Positions 36,290 through 45,836 are shown, counted from the stretch's first letter. The stretch: DNA of 64,000 nucleotides from JACVRW01 sp963716215 (GCA_963716215.1 OY970298.1:1488001-1552000); one strand, 5' to 3'. Notes: a model not told the origin generated them from the sequence alone. Program-made: numbers and translations.

Positions 36290-37668
36290 GCCTCGTCGAT
36301 CCCGGCCTCGCGCAGCGCGTGCTCGAGCGGGCGCTCGCCCGCGGCGGCGACTTCGCCGAGCTCTACGCCGAGGCGCGCAACGGGTTCGCGATCTCGCTCG
36401 ACGACGGCCGCGTGGAGCGCCCCCAGGGCGGCCGGGAGCGCGGCGCGTGCGTGCGCGTCGTCCTGGGCGACTCCACCTACTACGGGTACGTCGACGGGCT
36501 GGCCGAGGAGGACCTGCTGCGAGTGGCGGAGTCGGCGTCCCAGGCCCTCCGGGGGGACGCCGGCGCGGCTGCTCGCGTGGACGCAGCGCGGCCGGCGGGC
36601 GGGCACGCGATCGAGACGCGCCCCGAGGACGTGGCGGTCGAGCGCAAGGCCGAGATGCTGCGCGCGTTGGACGAGCACGCGCGCGGGATGGCGCCCGAGG
36701 TGGCCCAGGCACGCATCGGGTACGCCGAGTCGCGGCGCCAGGTGGAGGTGTTCAGCTCGGCGGGCAATGCCGCAGCCGACGACCGCACCCGCGTGCGCCT
36801 GAGCGCCCAGGTCGTGGCCCGGCGCGAGGGGCGGGTCGAGACCGGCAGCGACACCCGCGGCGGCCACGCGGGCTGGGAGCTGATCGAGGCCGAGCCGGAG
36901 CGGGTGGCCGAGTTGGCGGCCCGGCGCGCGCTGACGCTGCTCGACGCTGTGGACGCGCCCACCGGCCGGCTGCCGGTAGTGGTCGGGAACGCCTTCGGCG
37001 GCGTGCTGCTGCACGAGGCGGTCGGGCACGGGCTGGAGGCCGACGCCGTGCAGAAGCGCGCGAGCGTCTACGCCGGCCGCATCGGGGACCAGCTCGCCGA
37101 GCCGTTCGTGACCGCCTACGACGACGGCCGCCGCCCCAACGAGTGGGGCAGCGACGGCATCGACGACGAGGGCACGCCCACCCAGCGCACCACGGTGATC
37201 GAGGACGGGCGGCTCACCGCGTACCTGTACGACGTGGTCACCGCGCGCCGCGACGGGGTCGAGCCGACCGGCAACGGCAGGCGCGAGTCGTTCCGCCACG
37301 TGCCGGCGCCGCGCATGACGAACACCTACTTCGCTCCCGGCGATGCCACGCCGGAGCAGCTGATCGCCGAGATCGACCGCGGGCTGTACGCGGTGTCGTT
37401 CGGTGGCGGCCAGGTGGAGCCCGCCACCGGCGACTTCGTGTTCGGCGTCTCCGAGGGCTACCTGATCGAGGGCGGGAAGGTGACGGCGCCGGTGCGCGGC
37501 GCCACGCTCGTGGGCAACGGCATCGACGCGCTGAGCGCGATCGATGGCATAGCCGCCGATCTCGAGATCGCCAGCGGCTATTGCGGCAAGGGCGGCCAGT
37601 CGGTGCCGGCCGGGGTGGGCCAGCCGCACGTGCGCATCCGTGAGCTGACCGTGGGGGGCACGGCGTGA
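36286..37668 (+). CDS. tldD: TldD metalloprotease subunit
   Basis: Catalytic half of the TldD/TldE zinc protease, 460 residues, cytosolic. The complex degrades or matures small peptides (microcin leader peptides, the CcdA antitoxin). The zinc motif HEAVGH lies near residue 245, and the C-terminal SGYCGKGGQSVPAGVGQPHVRI with Cys is the TldD signature. Start ATG 36286 overlaps the preceding gene (ATGA) and its own stop overlaps tldE (GTGA). Two uncharacterised genes precede it in the same unit. Confidence 0.95.
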   Translation: MSLVDPGLAQRVLERALARGGDFAELYAEARNGFAISLDDGRVERPQGGRERGACVRVVLGDSTYYGYVDGLAEEDLLRVAESASQALRGDAGAAARVDAARPAGGHAIETRPEDVAVERKAEMLRALDEHARGMAPEVAQARIGYAESRRQVEVFSSAGNAAADDRTRVRLSAQVVARREGRVETGSDTRGGHAGWELIEAEPERVAELAARRALTLLDAVDAPTGRLPVVVGNAFGGVLLHEAVGHGLEADAVQKRASVYAGRIGDQLAEPFVTAYDDGRRPNEWGSDGIDDEGTPTQRTTVIEDGRLTAYLYDVVTARRDGVEPTGNGRRESFRHVPAPRMTNTYFAPGDATPEQLIAEIDRGLYAVSFGGGQVEPATGDFVFGVSEGYLIEGGKVTAPVRGATLVGNGIDALSAIDGIAADLEIASGYCGKGGQSVPAGVGQPHVRIRELTVGGTA

Positions 37669-39011
37669 ACCTCGACGACGTCGCGCGCCGCGCGGTCGAG
37701 GCTGCCACCGCCGCCGGTGCGACGGACGCCGAGGCCTGGGTCGAGGAGGCCGTCAGCCGCCGCATCCGCGTCTACGAGGGCGAGGTTGAGAGCCTCAGCG
37801 ACGCGGGCGGCCGCGGCGTCGGCGTGCGCGCGTTCGTGGACGGACGCTCGGGCTACGCGTACGGGACCGACCTGTCGGACAGCGGGGTCGCGGAGGTCGC
37901 CGGCGCGGCCCGGGCGGCCGCCGAGGCGGCCGATCCCGACGAGTACGGCGGCCTGCCCGGCGAGTTCGGCGTGACCCCAGTCGACGGGCTCGCGTCGGCC
38001 GAGCTGCGCGACTGGTCGACCGAGCGCAAGGTCGAGCTGGCCCTCGCGGTGGAGCGCGCCGCGCGCTCCCGGACGGGCGTGACGCAGGTAGAGAACGCCG
38101 TGTACTCGGACGCCGAGGGCAGCGTGGCGCTCGCCAACTCGCGCGGCTTCAGCGCCGGCTACGACGCCACCCAGGCGTGGGCCTACGCGTCTGCCTTCGC
38201 GGGCGAGGGCGCGGACCTGATGACCGGGCTGGGCGTGGACCTGGGCCGCGATCCCGGCTCGCTCGATCCCGAGGCGATCGGCGGCGAGGCGGCCGAGCGG
38301 GCGCTCGCGCTGGTCGGCGCGCGCCAGCCGGAGAGCCGGCGCTGCCCCGTCGTGCTCGACGCCTTCGTCGCCGCGTCGTTCATCGGCTTCATCGGGGCGA
38401 TGCTGTCGGCCGACGCCGTCCAGCGCGGCCGCTCGCTGTTCGCGGATCGCGAGGGGGACGAGATCGCCGACGCCGCACTCGCGCTCGCCGACGACGCCAC
38501 CGATCCCGGCGGGCCGGCGAGCGCTCCCTTCGACGGCGAGGGGTCGGCTACCCGGCGCACCCCGCTGATCGGCGACGGCCGCCTGCGGACCTTCCTCTTC
38601 GACGCGCGCACCGCCCGGCGAGCCGAGCGCTCGACCACGGGCAACGCGAGCCGCGGCTCCTACCGGTCGCCGCCCTCGGTCGGCACCACCAACCTCGTGC
38701 TCGACACCGGCTCGCACGACCTCGCGGGGCTGTTCCGGGAGGCCGGCGAGGGGTTGTTCGTCACTGACGTCGCCGGACTGCACTCGGGGGTCAACCCGGT
38801 GTCGGGCACCTTCTCCGTTGGCGCCTCCGGGCGGCTGATCGAGGGGGGCGAGCCGGGCACCCCGGTGAGGGAGCTGACGATCGCGAGCGACCTGGTGTCG
38901 ATGCTCCAGGCGGTGCGAGCAGTGGGCTCTCAGGCCCGCTGGGTGCCCTTCGGCGGGAGCGTCAAGGCACCCCCGATCCTGGTCGGCGAGATGGCCGTTT
39001 CGGGCGTCTGA
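37665..39011 (+). CDS. tldE: TldE/PmbA metalloprotease partner
   Basis: Non-catalytic partner of TldD, 448 residues, lacking the HExxxH motif as expected for TldE/PmbA. The N-terminus (DAEAWVEEAVSRRIRVYEGEVESL) and C-terminal GNASRGSYRSPPSVGTTNLVL and SGVNPVSGTFSVGASG are canonical. It starts at GTG 37665 within the tldD stop. It ends the operon that starts with the roadblock-like gene; the 130-bp gap after it leads to HU. Confidence 0.95.
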   Translation: MNLDDVARRAVEAATAAGATDAEAWVEEAVSRRIRVYEGEVESLSDAGGRGVGVRAFVDGRSGYAYGTDLSDSGVAEVAGAARAAAEAADPDEYGGLPGEFGVTPVDGLASAELRDWSTERKVELALAVERAARSRTGVTQVENAVYSDAEGSVALANSRGFSAGYDATQAWAYASAFAGEGADLMTGLGVDLGRDPGSLDPEAIGGEAAERALALVGARQPESRRCPVVLDAFVAASFIGFIGAMLSADAVQRGRSLFADREGDEIADAALALADDATDPGGPASAPFDGEGSATRRTPLIGDGRLRTFLFDARTARRAERSTTGNASRGSYRSPPSVGTTNLVLDTGSHDLAGLFREAGEGLFVTDVAGLHSGVNPVSGTFSVGASGRLIEGGEPGTPVRELTIASDLVSMLQAVRAVGSQARWVPFGGSVKAPPILVGEMAVSGV

Positions 39012-39143
39012 GCGGCGTTTGCGGCCCGGAAACCCACGTAATGAGCGCCCTTTTCCGCTCTGGAAGCGGAAATTCCGCTTCTGTCGTCCGCAGTCGTTGT
39101 TACGTTGCGCCCCGATTCAGTTGCCCCCGGCAAGGAGGAAATC

Positions 39144-39425
39144 GTGACGAAGTCCGAGTTCGTGGACCAGGTGGCCGACCGCTCGGGCCTGGGGAAGGGC
39201 GAGGCCGACAAGGCCGTCAACGCAGTTCTGGAGACGATCGAAGAGGTCCTGACGCGCGGGGGAGACATCAACTTCACCGGCTTCGGGAAGTTCTCGGTCG
39301 CCGATCGCGGCGCCCGGCAGGGCGTTAACCCCCAGACCGGCGAGCGGATTCACATCGCCGCAAGCAAGGTGCCGCGCTTCAGCGCCGGCTCCGCATTGAA
39401 GAAGGCTGTCAAGTCCTCCATGTAG
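39144..39425 (+). CDS. hup: HU-family DNA-binding protein
   Basis: Nucleoid protein of 93 residues forming dimers that bend DNA. The start is GTG 39144, with a strong AAGGAGG five bases upstream that excludes longer starts. The family motif FTGFGKFSVADRGARQGVNPQTGE is intact. Unlike mycobacterial or streptomycete HupB/HupS there is no Lys-rich tail. It stands before pyrF on the same strand. Confidence 0.96.
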   Translation: MTKSEFVDQVADRSGLGKGEADKAVNAVLETIEEVLTRGGDINFTGFGKFSVADRGARQGVNPQTGERIHIAASKVPRFSAGSALKKAVKSSM

Positions 39426-39450
39426 GTTTGACGGACGCTGAGTCGCGACC

Positions 39451-40383
39451 TTGACCGGGGGTTCGCGACCGCATTTCTGCGACCGGCTGGCGGCGCTCGT
39501 TGAGGAGCGTCGCAGCCGCGTCGTACTCGGGCTCGATCCCGATCCGGCCGCCCTGTGGCCAGAAGCGCTCGCCCGCTTCGCCGGCACCGGTACCGGCGAG
39601 GGCGGTCACCTCGCCCGTGTCGACACGGCCGAGGCGGTTGCCGCGCATTGCCGCGCCGCGATCGTCGCCGCAGGCCCCTCGTGCGTGGCCGTCAAGCCCC
39701 AGCTTGCCTGCTTCGAGCGCCTCGGTGCGCCGGGCTGGGACGCCCTGGAGCGCACGGTCGCGATCGCGCACGACCACGGATTGCTTGTGCTTGCAGACGC
39801 GAAGCGCGGCGACGTGCCCGTGACCGCGCGCGCATACGCCCAAGCGCTGGTGGGGGAGACCGAGAGCCCGTTCGGCCCGGTCGCCGGACTGGGGGCGGAC
39901 GCCTTCACGGCCAACCCTTTGCTCGGGCGGGATTCGCTCGAGCCCCTGATCGACGGCGCCGCGGCGGCCGGCGCCGGTTGCTTCCTGCTCGTGCGCACCT
40001 CCAACCCGGGCGCGGCCGAGATTCAGGACGAGGGCGACCCGCCGCTGCACGAGCGGCTCGCGCGCCTGGTGGACGAGCTCGGCGCCCCGCTCACCGGGGA
40101 CTGCGGCCTCTCGCTCGTCGGCGCCGTCGCCGGCGCTACGCAGCCGGGGCTGCTCGCGCGCCTGCGCGAGCTGATGCCGCGCGCGGTCTTCCTGCTGCCC
40201 GGCGTGGGTGCCCAGGGCGGGCGGGTGGAGGACCTCGAAGCGGCCTTCCGGCCGCATCCCGCAGCCGGGCTCGTCACGGCGTCGCGCTCGATCGTCAACG
40301 CTCACGCGGAGCGCGGCGGCGAGCCCGCGGCGGCCGCGGCGGCCGCCGCGGAAGAGCTCCGGGTCGCTGCCTGGGACCTCTGA
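39451..40383 (+). CDS. pyrF: Orotidine 5'-phosphate decarboxylase (type 2)
   Basis: Decarboxylates OMP to UMP in pyrimidine synthesis; 310 residues, the larger type 2 class. The catalytic core LLVLADAKRGDVPVTARAYA (Asp-Lys-Asp triad near residue 115) and the N-terminal VVLGLDPDPA are clear. The ring-binding LVRTSNPGA segment follows. The start is TTG 39451; no ATG or GTG lies upstream in frame before the HU gene. It is not in a pyr operon here: neighbours are HU and a LysM protein. Confidence 0.9.
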   Translation: MTGGSRPHFCDRLAALVEERRSRVVLGLDPDPAALWPEALARFAGTGTGEGGHLARVDTAEAVAAHCRAAIVAAGPSCVAVKPQLACFERLGAPGWDALERTVAIAHDHGLLVLADAKRGDVPVTARAYAQALVGETESPFGPVAGLGADAFTANPLLGRDSLEPLIDGAAAAGAGCFLLVRTSNPGAAEIQDEGDPPLHERLARLVDELGAPLTGDCGLSLVGAVAGATQPGLLARLRELMPRAVFLLPGVGAQGGRVEDLEAAFRPHPAAGLVTASRSIVNAHAERGGEPAAAAAAAAEELRVAAWDL

Positions 40384-40443
40384 CTGCGCGTCTGCGCCCG
40401 CCGCGCGGTCTAAGCTCCGCGGCGCCTGCGAGGGGGAGGATCC

Positions 40444-40779
40444 ATGGATCACGGACGACGACGAAGTGCCGCACGCCTGCTCGCCCCCGTGGCGCTGCTA
40501 CTGGCTGTCGCCGCCGTCCTGGTGGTCGTGCAGATGTCGACCGGCGACGACGACGACGGCAACGGCGGCAGCGCGCGCGAGACCACCACCGAGCAGACCC
40601 CCCGGCAGCAGGCCCAGGAGCAGCGCCAGCAGCGTCCGAGCTACACGGTCAAGCTCAACGACACGCTCGGCCTGATCTCCGAGAAGACGGGCGTGTCGGT
40701 GGAACGCATCGAGATGCTCAACCCTGAGCTCGACCCACAGAACCTGATCGTCGGACAGAAGATCAAGCTGCGGGAGTGA
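40444..40779 (+). CDS. Membrane-anchored LysM protein
   Basis: Envelope protein of 111 residues. An N-terminal membrane anchor (about 13-31) is followed by a Gln-rich linker and one LysM domain (about 66-110: YTVKLNDTLGLISEKTGVS...LIVGQKIKL), which binds GlcNAc in peptidoglycan. The ATG at 40444 has GGGGGAGG upstream. It is translated with the D,D-carboxypeptidase (GTGA overlap), so both act on the cell wall. Confidence 0.9.
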   Translation: MDHGRRRSAARLLAPVALLLAVAAVLVVVQMSTGDDDDGNGGSARETTTEQTPRQQAQEQRQQRPSYTVKLNDTLGLISEKTGVSVERIEMLNPELDPQNLIVGQKIKLRE

Positions 40780-41972
40780 GGCGCGCGGCCACACTCCTGC
40801 TCGCGCTCGGGGCGCTCGCCGCTCCCGCGCAGGCCGCGGAGCGTCCGCCCGCAACACCAGGGGCGAAGGCAGCGATCGTGATCGACGGGCGCGACGGCGA
40901 GGTGATGTTCGCCAAGCAGGCCGGGTCGCGGCGACAGATCGCCAGCACGACGAAGCTGATGACCGCGCTGCTCACGCTGGAGCGCACACGGCCGCGGGAG
41001 GTGTTCAAGGCGGCCGACTACGACGCGGCGCCGGTGGAGTCTCAGATCGGCCTGCGGCCCGGCGAGCGGATGCGCGTGAGCGACCTGTTCGAGGCCCTCA
41101 TGCTGGAGAGCGCGAACGACGCGGCCGAGACGCTGGCCGAGGGGATCTCCGGCTCGCGCGCCCGGTTCGTCGGGCAGATGAACGAGCGCGCCGCCCAGCT
41201 GGGGCTGAACGACACGGGCTACGCGAACCCGATCGGCCTCGACGACCCCGACAACTACTCGACGGCGAGCGATCTCGCCGTACTCGCCTTCGACCTGATG
41301 CAGCGGCGGCGCTTCGCCCGCGTTGTCGATCTGCCGGTGGCGGAGCTCGAGTCCGGGAGCCGCCCACGCGTGGTGGACAACCGCAACTCGCTGATCGCCG
41401 CCTACCCGTTCGTGAACGGGGTCAAGACCGGCCACACGTCTCAGGCCGGCTACGTGCTGATCGGATCGGGCCGCAGCCGCAACGGCGGCAGCGTGATCTC
41501 CGTGGTGATGGGCGAGCCGAGCGAGGCGGCGCGCGACGCCGACACGATCAAGCTGCTGCGCTGGGGTCTGTCGCGGTTCCGCCGCGTCCGCGTGGTCGAC
41601 CCGCGGCGTCCGCTCGCGCGCGCCGACATCGAGTACTACGACGAGCGGGCCGAGCTTGTACCCCAACGAGGGGTCGTGCTCACCCTGCGCGACGGCCAGC
41701 GCGTGCGCCGCCGCGTCAGGTCCCCGGACGAGGTCTCCGGGCCGCTCCCGAAGGGCGAACGGCTAGGCTCGGTGACGGTGCTAGTCGACGGAGAGCGGGT
41801 ACGCCGGGTGCCGCTTGTGGCAGCGGCGGACGTACCCGAAGCGGGGACGCTGCGGGTGCTCTTCTCGGTGTTGGGCGTCCCCTTGACCGCCTTGGCGGTC
41901 CTCGCCATCCTGCTCGGCGTCGCCCTGCTCGCGCTCCGGCTTCGCGTGCGCTTCAGACTGGTCAAGAGATGA
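40776..41972 (+). CDS. D-alanyl-D-alanine carboxypeptidase (penicillin-binding, S11)
   Basis: Secreted, C-terminally anchored peptidase of 398 residues that removes the terminal D-Ala of muropeptides. The signal peptide runs to about residue 20. All active-site motifs are present: Ser57-x-x-Lys60 (STTK), the SAN motif in LESANDAAE, and KTG in NGVKTGHTS. A C-terminal domain and a membrane helix (about 365-388) with a basic tail follow. GTG 40776 overlaps the LysM gene; the sugar kinase gene overlaps its stop (ATGA). Confidence 0.94.
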   Translation: MRRAATLLLALGALAAPAQAAERPPATPGAKAAIVIDGRDGEVMFAKQAGSRRQIASTTKLMTALLTLERTRPREVFKAADYDAAPVESQIGLRPGERMRVSDLFEALMLESANDAAETLAEGISGSRARFVGQMNERAAQLGLNDTGYANPIGLDDPDNYSTASDLAVLAFDLMQRRRFARVVDLPVAELESGSRPRVVDNRNSLIAAYPFVNGVKTGHTSQAGYVLIGSGRSRNGGSVISVVMGEPSEAARDADTIKLLRWGLSRFRRVRVVDPRRPLARADIEYYDERAELVPQRGVVLTLRDGQRVRRRVRSPDEVSGPLPKGERLGSVTVLVDGERVRRVPLVAAADVPEAGTLRVLFSVLGVPLTALAVLAILLGVALLALRLRVRFRLVKR

Positions 41973-42940
41973 TCATCACCGTCACCCTCAACGCAGCCAT
42001 CGACAAGACCCTCGCGGTGCCGAACTTCCGGCTCGGCCGCCGCCACCGGGCCGTCGAGCAGACCGCCATGGCAGGCGGCAAGGGCGTGAACGTGGCCCGG
42101 GCGCTGCGGGCGCTGGGTCAGCCGGTGATCGCGACCGGCGTCGCCGGCGGCCCAACCGGCACGCGCATCGTGGAGCACCTGACCGAGGAGGGCATCCTCA
42201 ACGACTTCGTGCGCATCCGTGAGGAGTCGCGCACGTCGACCGCCGTGGTCGATCCCACGAGCGGCGACCAGACCGAGATCAACGAGCACGGCCCGCACGT
42301 GTCGGAGGCCGAGCTGGACCTGTTCGTGGACAAGCTGCTCTACCTGGCGAAGGGCGCGGCGGTGTGCGTGTTCGCCGGCAGCCTCCCGCGCGGCGTCGAC
42401 GCCGGGCTCTACGGCCGCCTGATCGAGGAGATGCGCCGCCTCGGCGTGACCACCGTGCTCGACTCGGAGGGCGAGCCGCTGCTGGTGGCCACCCGCAGGG
42501 GGCCGGACGTGGTGACCCCGAACGAGCTCGAGGCCGAAGGGCTGGTCGGGCGCGAGTTCACCGACGAGGACGACCGCCGGCGCGGCCTCGAGGAGATGGT
42601 GGAGATGGGCGCGCGCGAGGGCGTGATGACGCTCGCCGACGGCTGCATGGCGGTGCTCGGCGAGGGCGCCGACCGGCGCCTTTTTCGCGCGACGCTGGAG
42701 CCGCTCGAGCCGGTTTCCTCGGTGGGTTCGGGGGACGCCTTCCTGGCCGGCTTCGTCGCCGCCCGCTACGGCGGCCGCGACCCCGAGGCATGCCTCCGCT
42801 TCGCGGTCGCCTGCGGGGCCGAGTCGACCCAGCACTTCGGCGCCGGACAGCTCGAGCAGCGGGAGGTCGAGCGCCTGCTCCCGGAGGTCCGCCTGGAGAG
42901 CATCGGAACCCCCGCAGTTTCCGCGAAAGGCGCGCTCTAG
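41969..42940 (+). CDS. PfkB-family hexose kinase (1-phosphofructokinase-like)
   Basis: Ribokinase-fold kinase of 323 residues, probably phosphorylating fructose-1-phosphate, fructose-6-phosphate or tagatose-6-phosphate. The N-terminal TVTLNAAIDKT is the hallmark of the 1-phosphofructokinase/LacC group, GGKGVNVARAL is PfkB signature 1, and VGSGDAFLAGF (catalytic Asp) is signature 2. No PTS genes lie nearby. ATG 41969 overlaps the carboxypeptidase stop (ATGA). Confidence 0.9.
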   Translation: MIITVTLNAAIDKTLAVPNFRLGRRHRAVEQTAMAGGKGVNVARALRALGQPVIATGVAGGPTGTRIVEHLTEEGILNDFVRIREESRTSTAVVDPTSGDQTEINEHGPHVSEAELDLFVDKLLYLAKGAAVCVFAGSLPRGVDAGLYGRLIEEMRRLGVTTVLDSEGEPLLVATRRGPDVVTPNELEAEGLVGREFTDEDDRRRGLEEMVEMGAREGVMTLADGCMAVLGEGADRRLFRATLEPLEPVSSVGSGDAFLAGFVAARYGGRDPEACLRFAVACGAESTQHFGAGQLEQREVERLLPEVRLESIGTPAVSAKGAL

Positions 42941-42978
42941 GCCGCTGCTAAGGTCGGGCTTTCGTCCGCCGTCGAACC

Positions 42979-42984
42979 TAGGAT
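42979..42984 (+). promoter_or_regulatory. -10 box for guaB3-guaA (leaderless)
   Basis: TAGGAT lies 6 bases before ATG 42991. No ribosome site is visible. Confidence 0.55.
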
Positions 42985-42990
42985 CAGCCA

Positions 42991-44250
42991 ATGGAAGTAG
43001 AGATCGGGCGGGGCAAGAAGGGCCGCCGCGCATACGGCTTCGATGACATCGCGATCGTGCCCTCGAGGCGCACGCGCGACCCGGACGACATCGACATCGC
43101 CTGGACGCTCGGCCCGTACCGCTTCGAGCTGCCGCTGGTCGCTTCGGCGATGGACGGGGTCGTCTCGCCCGACACCGCCAGCCGGCTCGGCCAGCTCGGC
43201 GGGCTCGCGGTCCTGAACCTCGAGGGGATCTGGACGCGCTACGAGGATCCCGACGCGGAGCTCGAGCGGATCGCGACCTACGACAAGGAGGCCGCGACCG
43301 CCGCGATGCAGCGCATCTACGCGGAGCCCGTGCGTGAGGAGCTCATCGCTCAGCGCATCCGCGAGATCAAGGACCAGGGCGTGGTGGCGGCCGCGTCCCT
43401 GACGCCCCAACGCGTGCGCGGCTTCTATGAGACGGCGATCGAGGCAGGCCTCGACATCCTCGTCATCCAGGGCACGGTGATCTCGGCGGAGCACGTGTCG
43501 ACCAAGACCGAGCCGCTCAACCTGAAGGAGTTCATCCGCGAGGTGCCGGTGCCGGTCGTCGTCGGCGGCTGTGCCTCGTACGCGACGGGGCTCCACCTGA
43601 TGCGCACCGGCGCGGTCGGCGTGCTCGTGGGCGTCGGCCCGGGTGCCGCCTGCACCACGCGCGGCGTGCTCGGGATCGGCGTGCCCCAGGCCACCGCGAT
43701 CGCCGACGTGGCTGCCGCGCGCTCGCAGCACATGCTCGAGACCGGCGAGTACGTGAAGGTGATCGCCGACGGCGGGATGCGCAACGGCGGCGACGTCTCG
43801 AAGGCGATCGCGTGCGGCGCCGACGCCGTGATGATCGGGTCGCCGCTGGCGCGCGCCTACGAGGCGCCCGGCCGCGGCTACCACTGGGGCATGGCCACCT
43901 TCCACCCGTCGCTCCCGCGGGGCGCCCGGGTCAAGACCACCCAGAACGGCAGCCTCGAGCAGATACTGCTGGGGCCGGCCCACGAGAACGACGGCACGTT
44001 CAACCTGATGGGCAGCCTGCGCACCTCGATGGCCACCTGCGGGTACGAGGACATCCCCGCGTTCCACAAGGCCGAGGTGATGGTCGCGCCCGCGCTGCAG
44101 AGCGAGGGCAAGCAGCTCCAGCGCGAGCAGGCGGTCGGCATGGGGGCCACCTCGGCCGCTGCCGCGCACCCGTCGGCGGACGGTGCGATGGAGCCCACGG
44201 ACGAGCCGCTGCCGACCCCGACCGCGGACCCCGCGCTCGTAGGCGAGTGA
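42991..44250 (+). CDS. guaB3: GuaB3-type IMP dehydrogenase family protein
   Basis: IMP dehydrogenase-related enzyme of 419 residues without the CBS pair found in GuaB. The catalytic loop GVGPGAACTTRGVLGIG holds the nucleophilic Cys near residue 217. NAD/IMP-site segments IADGGMRNGGDVSKAIACGA and ASAMDGVV are conserved. GuaB3 proteins are common in actinobacteria and have been shown to be CBS-less IMPDHs in at least some lineages. Overlap with guaA (GTGA) supports a role in IMP to XMP to GMP. A disordered tail (about 385-419) follows the barrel. Confidence 0.92.
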   Translation: MEVEIGRGKKGRRAYGFDDIAIVPSRRTRDPDDIDIAWTLGPYRFELPLVASAMDGVVSPDTASRLGQLGGLAVLNLEGIWTRYEDPDAELERIATYDKEAATAAMQRIYAEPVREELIAQRIREIKDQGVVAAASLTPQRVRGFYETAIEAGLDILVIQGTVISAEHVSTKTEPLNLKEFIREVPVPVVVGGCASYATGLHLMRTGAVGVLVGVGPGAACTTRGVLGIGVPQATAIADVAAARSQHMLETGEYVKVIADGGMRNGGDVSKAIACGADAVMIGSPLARAYEAPGRGYHWGMATFHPSLPRGARVKTTQNGSLEQILLGPAHENDGTFNLMGSLRTSMATCGYEDIPAFHKAEVMVAPALQSEGKQLQREQAVGMGATSAAAAHPSADGAMEPTDEPLPTPTADPALVGE

Positions 44251-45836
44251 GCAGTTCGGCAGCCACTGCAGGCGCCTCCCCGGAGACGCCTGCGGCTGCC
44301 ACCGATGAGATTTTGGTGCTCGACTTCGGGGGGCAGTACTCGCAGCTGATCGCCCGGAGGGTGCGCGAGTGCGGCGTGTTCGCCGAGCTGCTGCCGCACC
44401 ACGTCGCGCTGGAGGAGGTCACGCGCCGCCAACCGCGCGGACTGATCCTGTCTGGCGGCCCGGCGTCGGTGTACGCGGACGGCGCGCCCAAGCTGAGGAC
44501 CGAGCTGCTCGAGCTCGGGGTCCCTGTGCTCGGCATTTGCTACGGCATGCAGGCGATGGTGCTGGAGCTGGGCGGCCGGGTCGAGGGCGCCGAGGTGGGG
44601 GAGTTCGGGCGCTCGCGCCTGGTCGTGACCGAGTCGGGGCGGCTGCTGGCCGGCACGCCGGCGGAGCAGAGTTGCTGGATGAGCCACCGCGACACCGTTT
44701 ACGAGGCGCCCCCGGGCTTCGCGGCGCTGGCGTCGTCGACCGAGTCTCCGGTCGCCGCGATCGAGAACGTCGAGCGCGGGCTGTACGGGATCCAGTTCCA
44801 CCCCGAGGTGGTACACACGCCGTACGGGACGCAGATCCTCGAGAGCTTCCTGCGCGACATCTGCGGATGCGACATGGCCTGGTCGGCCGAGTCGGTGATC
44901 GAGGAGCAGGTGGCGCGCATCCGTGAGCAGGTGGGCGACGGCAAGGTGATCTGCGGGCTGTCGGGCGGGGTGGACTCGTCCGTGGCGGCGCTGCTGACCT
45001 ACCGAGCCGTCGGCGAGCAGCTCACGTGCGTGTTCGTGGACCACGGGCTGATGCGCAAGAACGAGGGCAACCAGGTGGTGGCCGCGTTCCGGGACCAGTT
45101 CCAGGTGCCGCTGATCGCTGTCGACGCCGAGGAGCGCTTCCTCGCGCGGCTGGCGGGGGTGACGGATCCCGAGACGAAGCGCAAGATCATCGGCGCGGAG
45201 TTCATCCGCGTGTTCGAGGAGCAGGCGGAGCGGCTCGGGAACCCGCACTACCTGGTGCAGGGCACGCTCTACTCGGACGTGATCGAGTCGGGGGGCGGCA
45301 CCGGCGCGGCCACGATCAAGTCGCACCACAACGTGGGCGGCCTGCCCGACGACCTGGAGTTCGACCTCGTCGAGCCGCTGCGGATGCTGTTCAAGGACGA
45401 GGTGCGGGCGGTCGGGCTGGAGCTGGGCATGGCCGAGAAGCTGGTCTGGCGCCAGCCGTTCCCCGGCCCGGGCCTCGCGATCCGCGTGGTCGGCGGCGAG
45501 GTCACGAAGGAGCGGCTGGAGATCCTGCGCGACGCGGACGCGATCCTGCAGGAGGAGATTCGCGGCGCCGGCCTGTACCGCGAGCTGTGGCAGTCGTTCT
45601 GCGTGCTGCCGGGGGACCTGCGGAGCGTGGGCGTCCAGGGTGACGAGCGCACCTACGGCTACGTCGTGGTGATCCGGGCGGTCACCTCCGACGACGCGAT
45701 GACCGCCGACTGGGCGCGTCTGCCCTACGACCTGCTCGAGACGGTGGCCTCGCGGATGATCAACGAGATCGCCCAGGTGAACCGGGTCACGCTGGACATC
45801 ACGTCCAAGCCGCCCGGCACGATCGAGTGGGAATGA
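44247..45836 (+). CDS. guaA: GMP synthase (glutamine-hydrolysing)
   Basis: Converts XMP, ATP and glutamine to GMP; 529 residues. The class I glutaminase has Cys in GICYGMQ (near residue 98) and His/Glu in QFHPEV. The ATP pyrophosphatase domain has the P-loop GLSGGVDSSVAA near residue 239, and the dimerisation domain ends KPPGTIEWE. GTG 44247 overlaps guaB3; the first ~20 residues are an Ala/Ser-rich lead. The two genes form one GMP-synthesis operon. Confidence 0.97.
   Translation: MSSSAATAGASPETPAAATDEILVLDFGGQYSQLIARRVRECGVFAELLPHHVALEEVTRRQPRGLILSGGPASVYADGAPKLRTELLELGVPVLGICYGMQAMVLELGGRVEGAEVGEFGRSRLVVTESGRLLAGTPAEQSCWMSHRDTVYEAPPGFAALASSTESPVAAIENVERGLYGIQFHPEVVHTPYGTQILESFLRDICGCDMAWSAESVIEEQVARIREQVGDGKVICGLSGGVDSSVAALLTYRAVGEQLTCVFVDHGLMRKNEGNQVVAAFRDQFQVPLIAVDAEERFLARLAGVTDPETKRKIIGAEFIRVFEEQAERLGNPHYLVQGTLYSDVIESGGGTGAATIKSHHNVGGLPDDLEFDLVEPLRMLFKDEVRAVGLELGMAEKLVWRQPFPGPGLAIRVVGGEVTKERLEILRDADAILQEEIRGAGLYRELWQSFCVLPGDLRSVGVQGDERTYGYVVVIRAVTSDDAMTADWARLPYDLLETVASRMINEIAQVNRVTLDITSKPPGTIEWE

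Noticed and set aside
39011..39143. Candidate sigma-70 promoter or small RNA before HU
   Set aside because: Only vague -35/-10 resemblances were visible; nothing strong enough to list.
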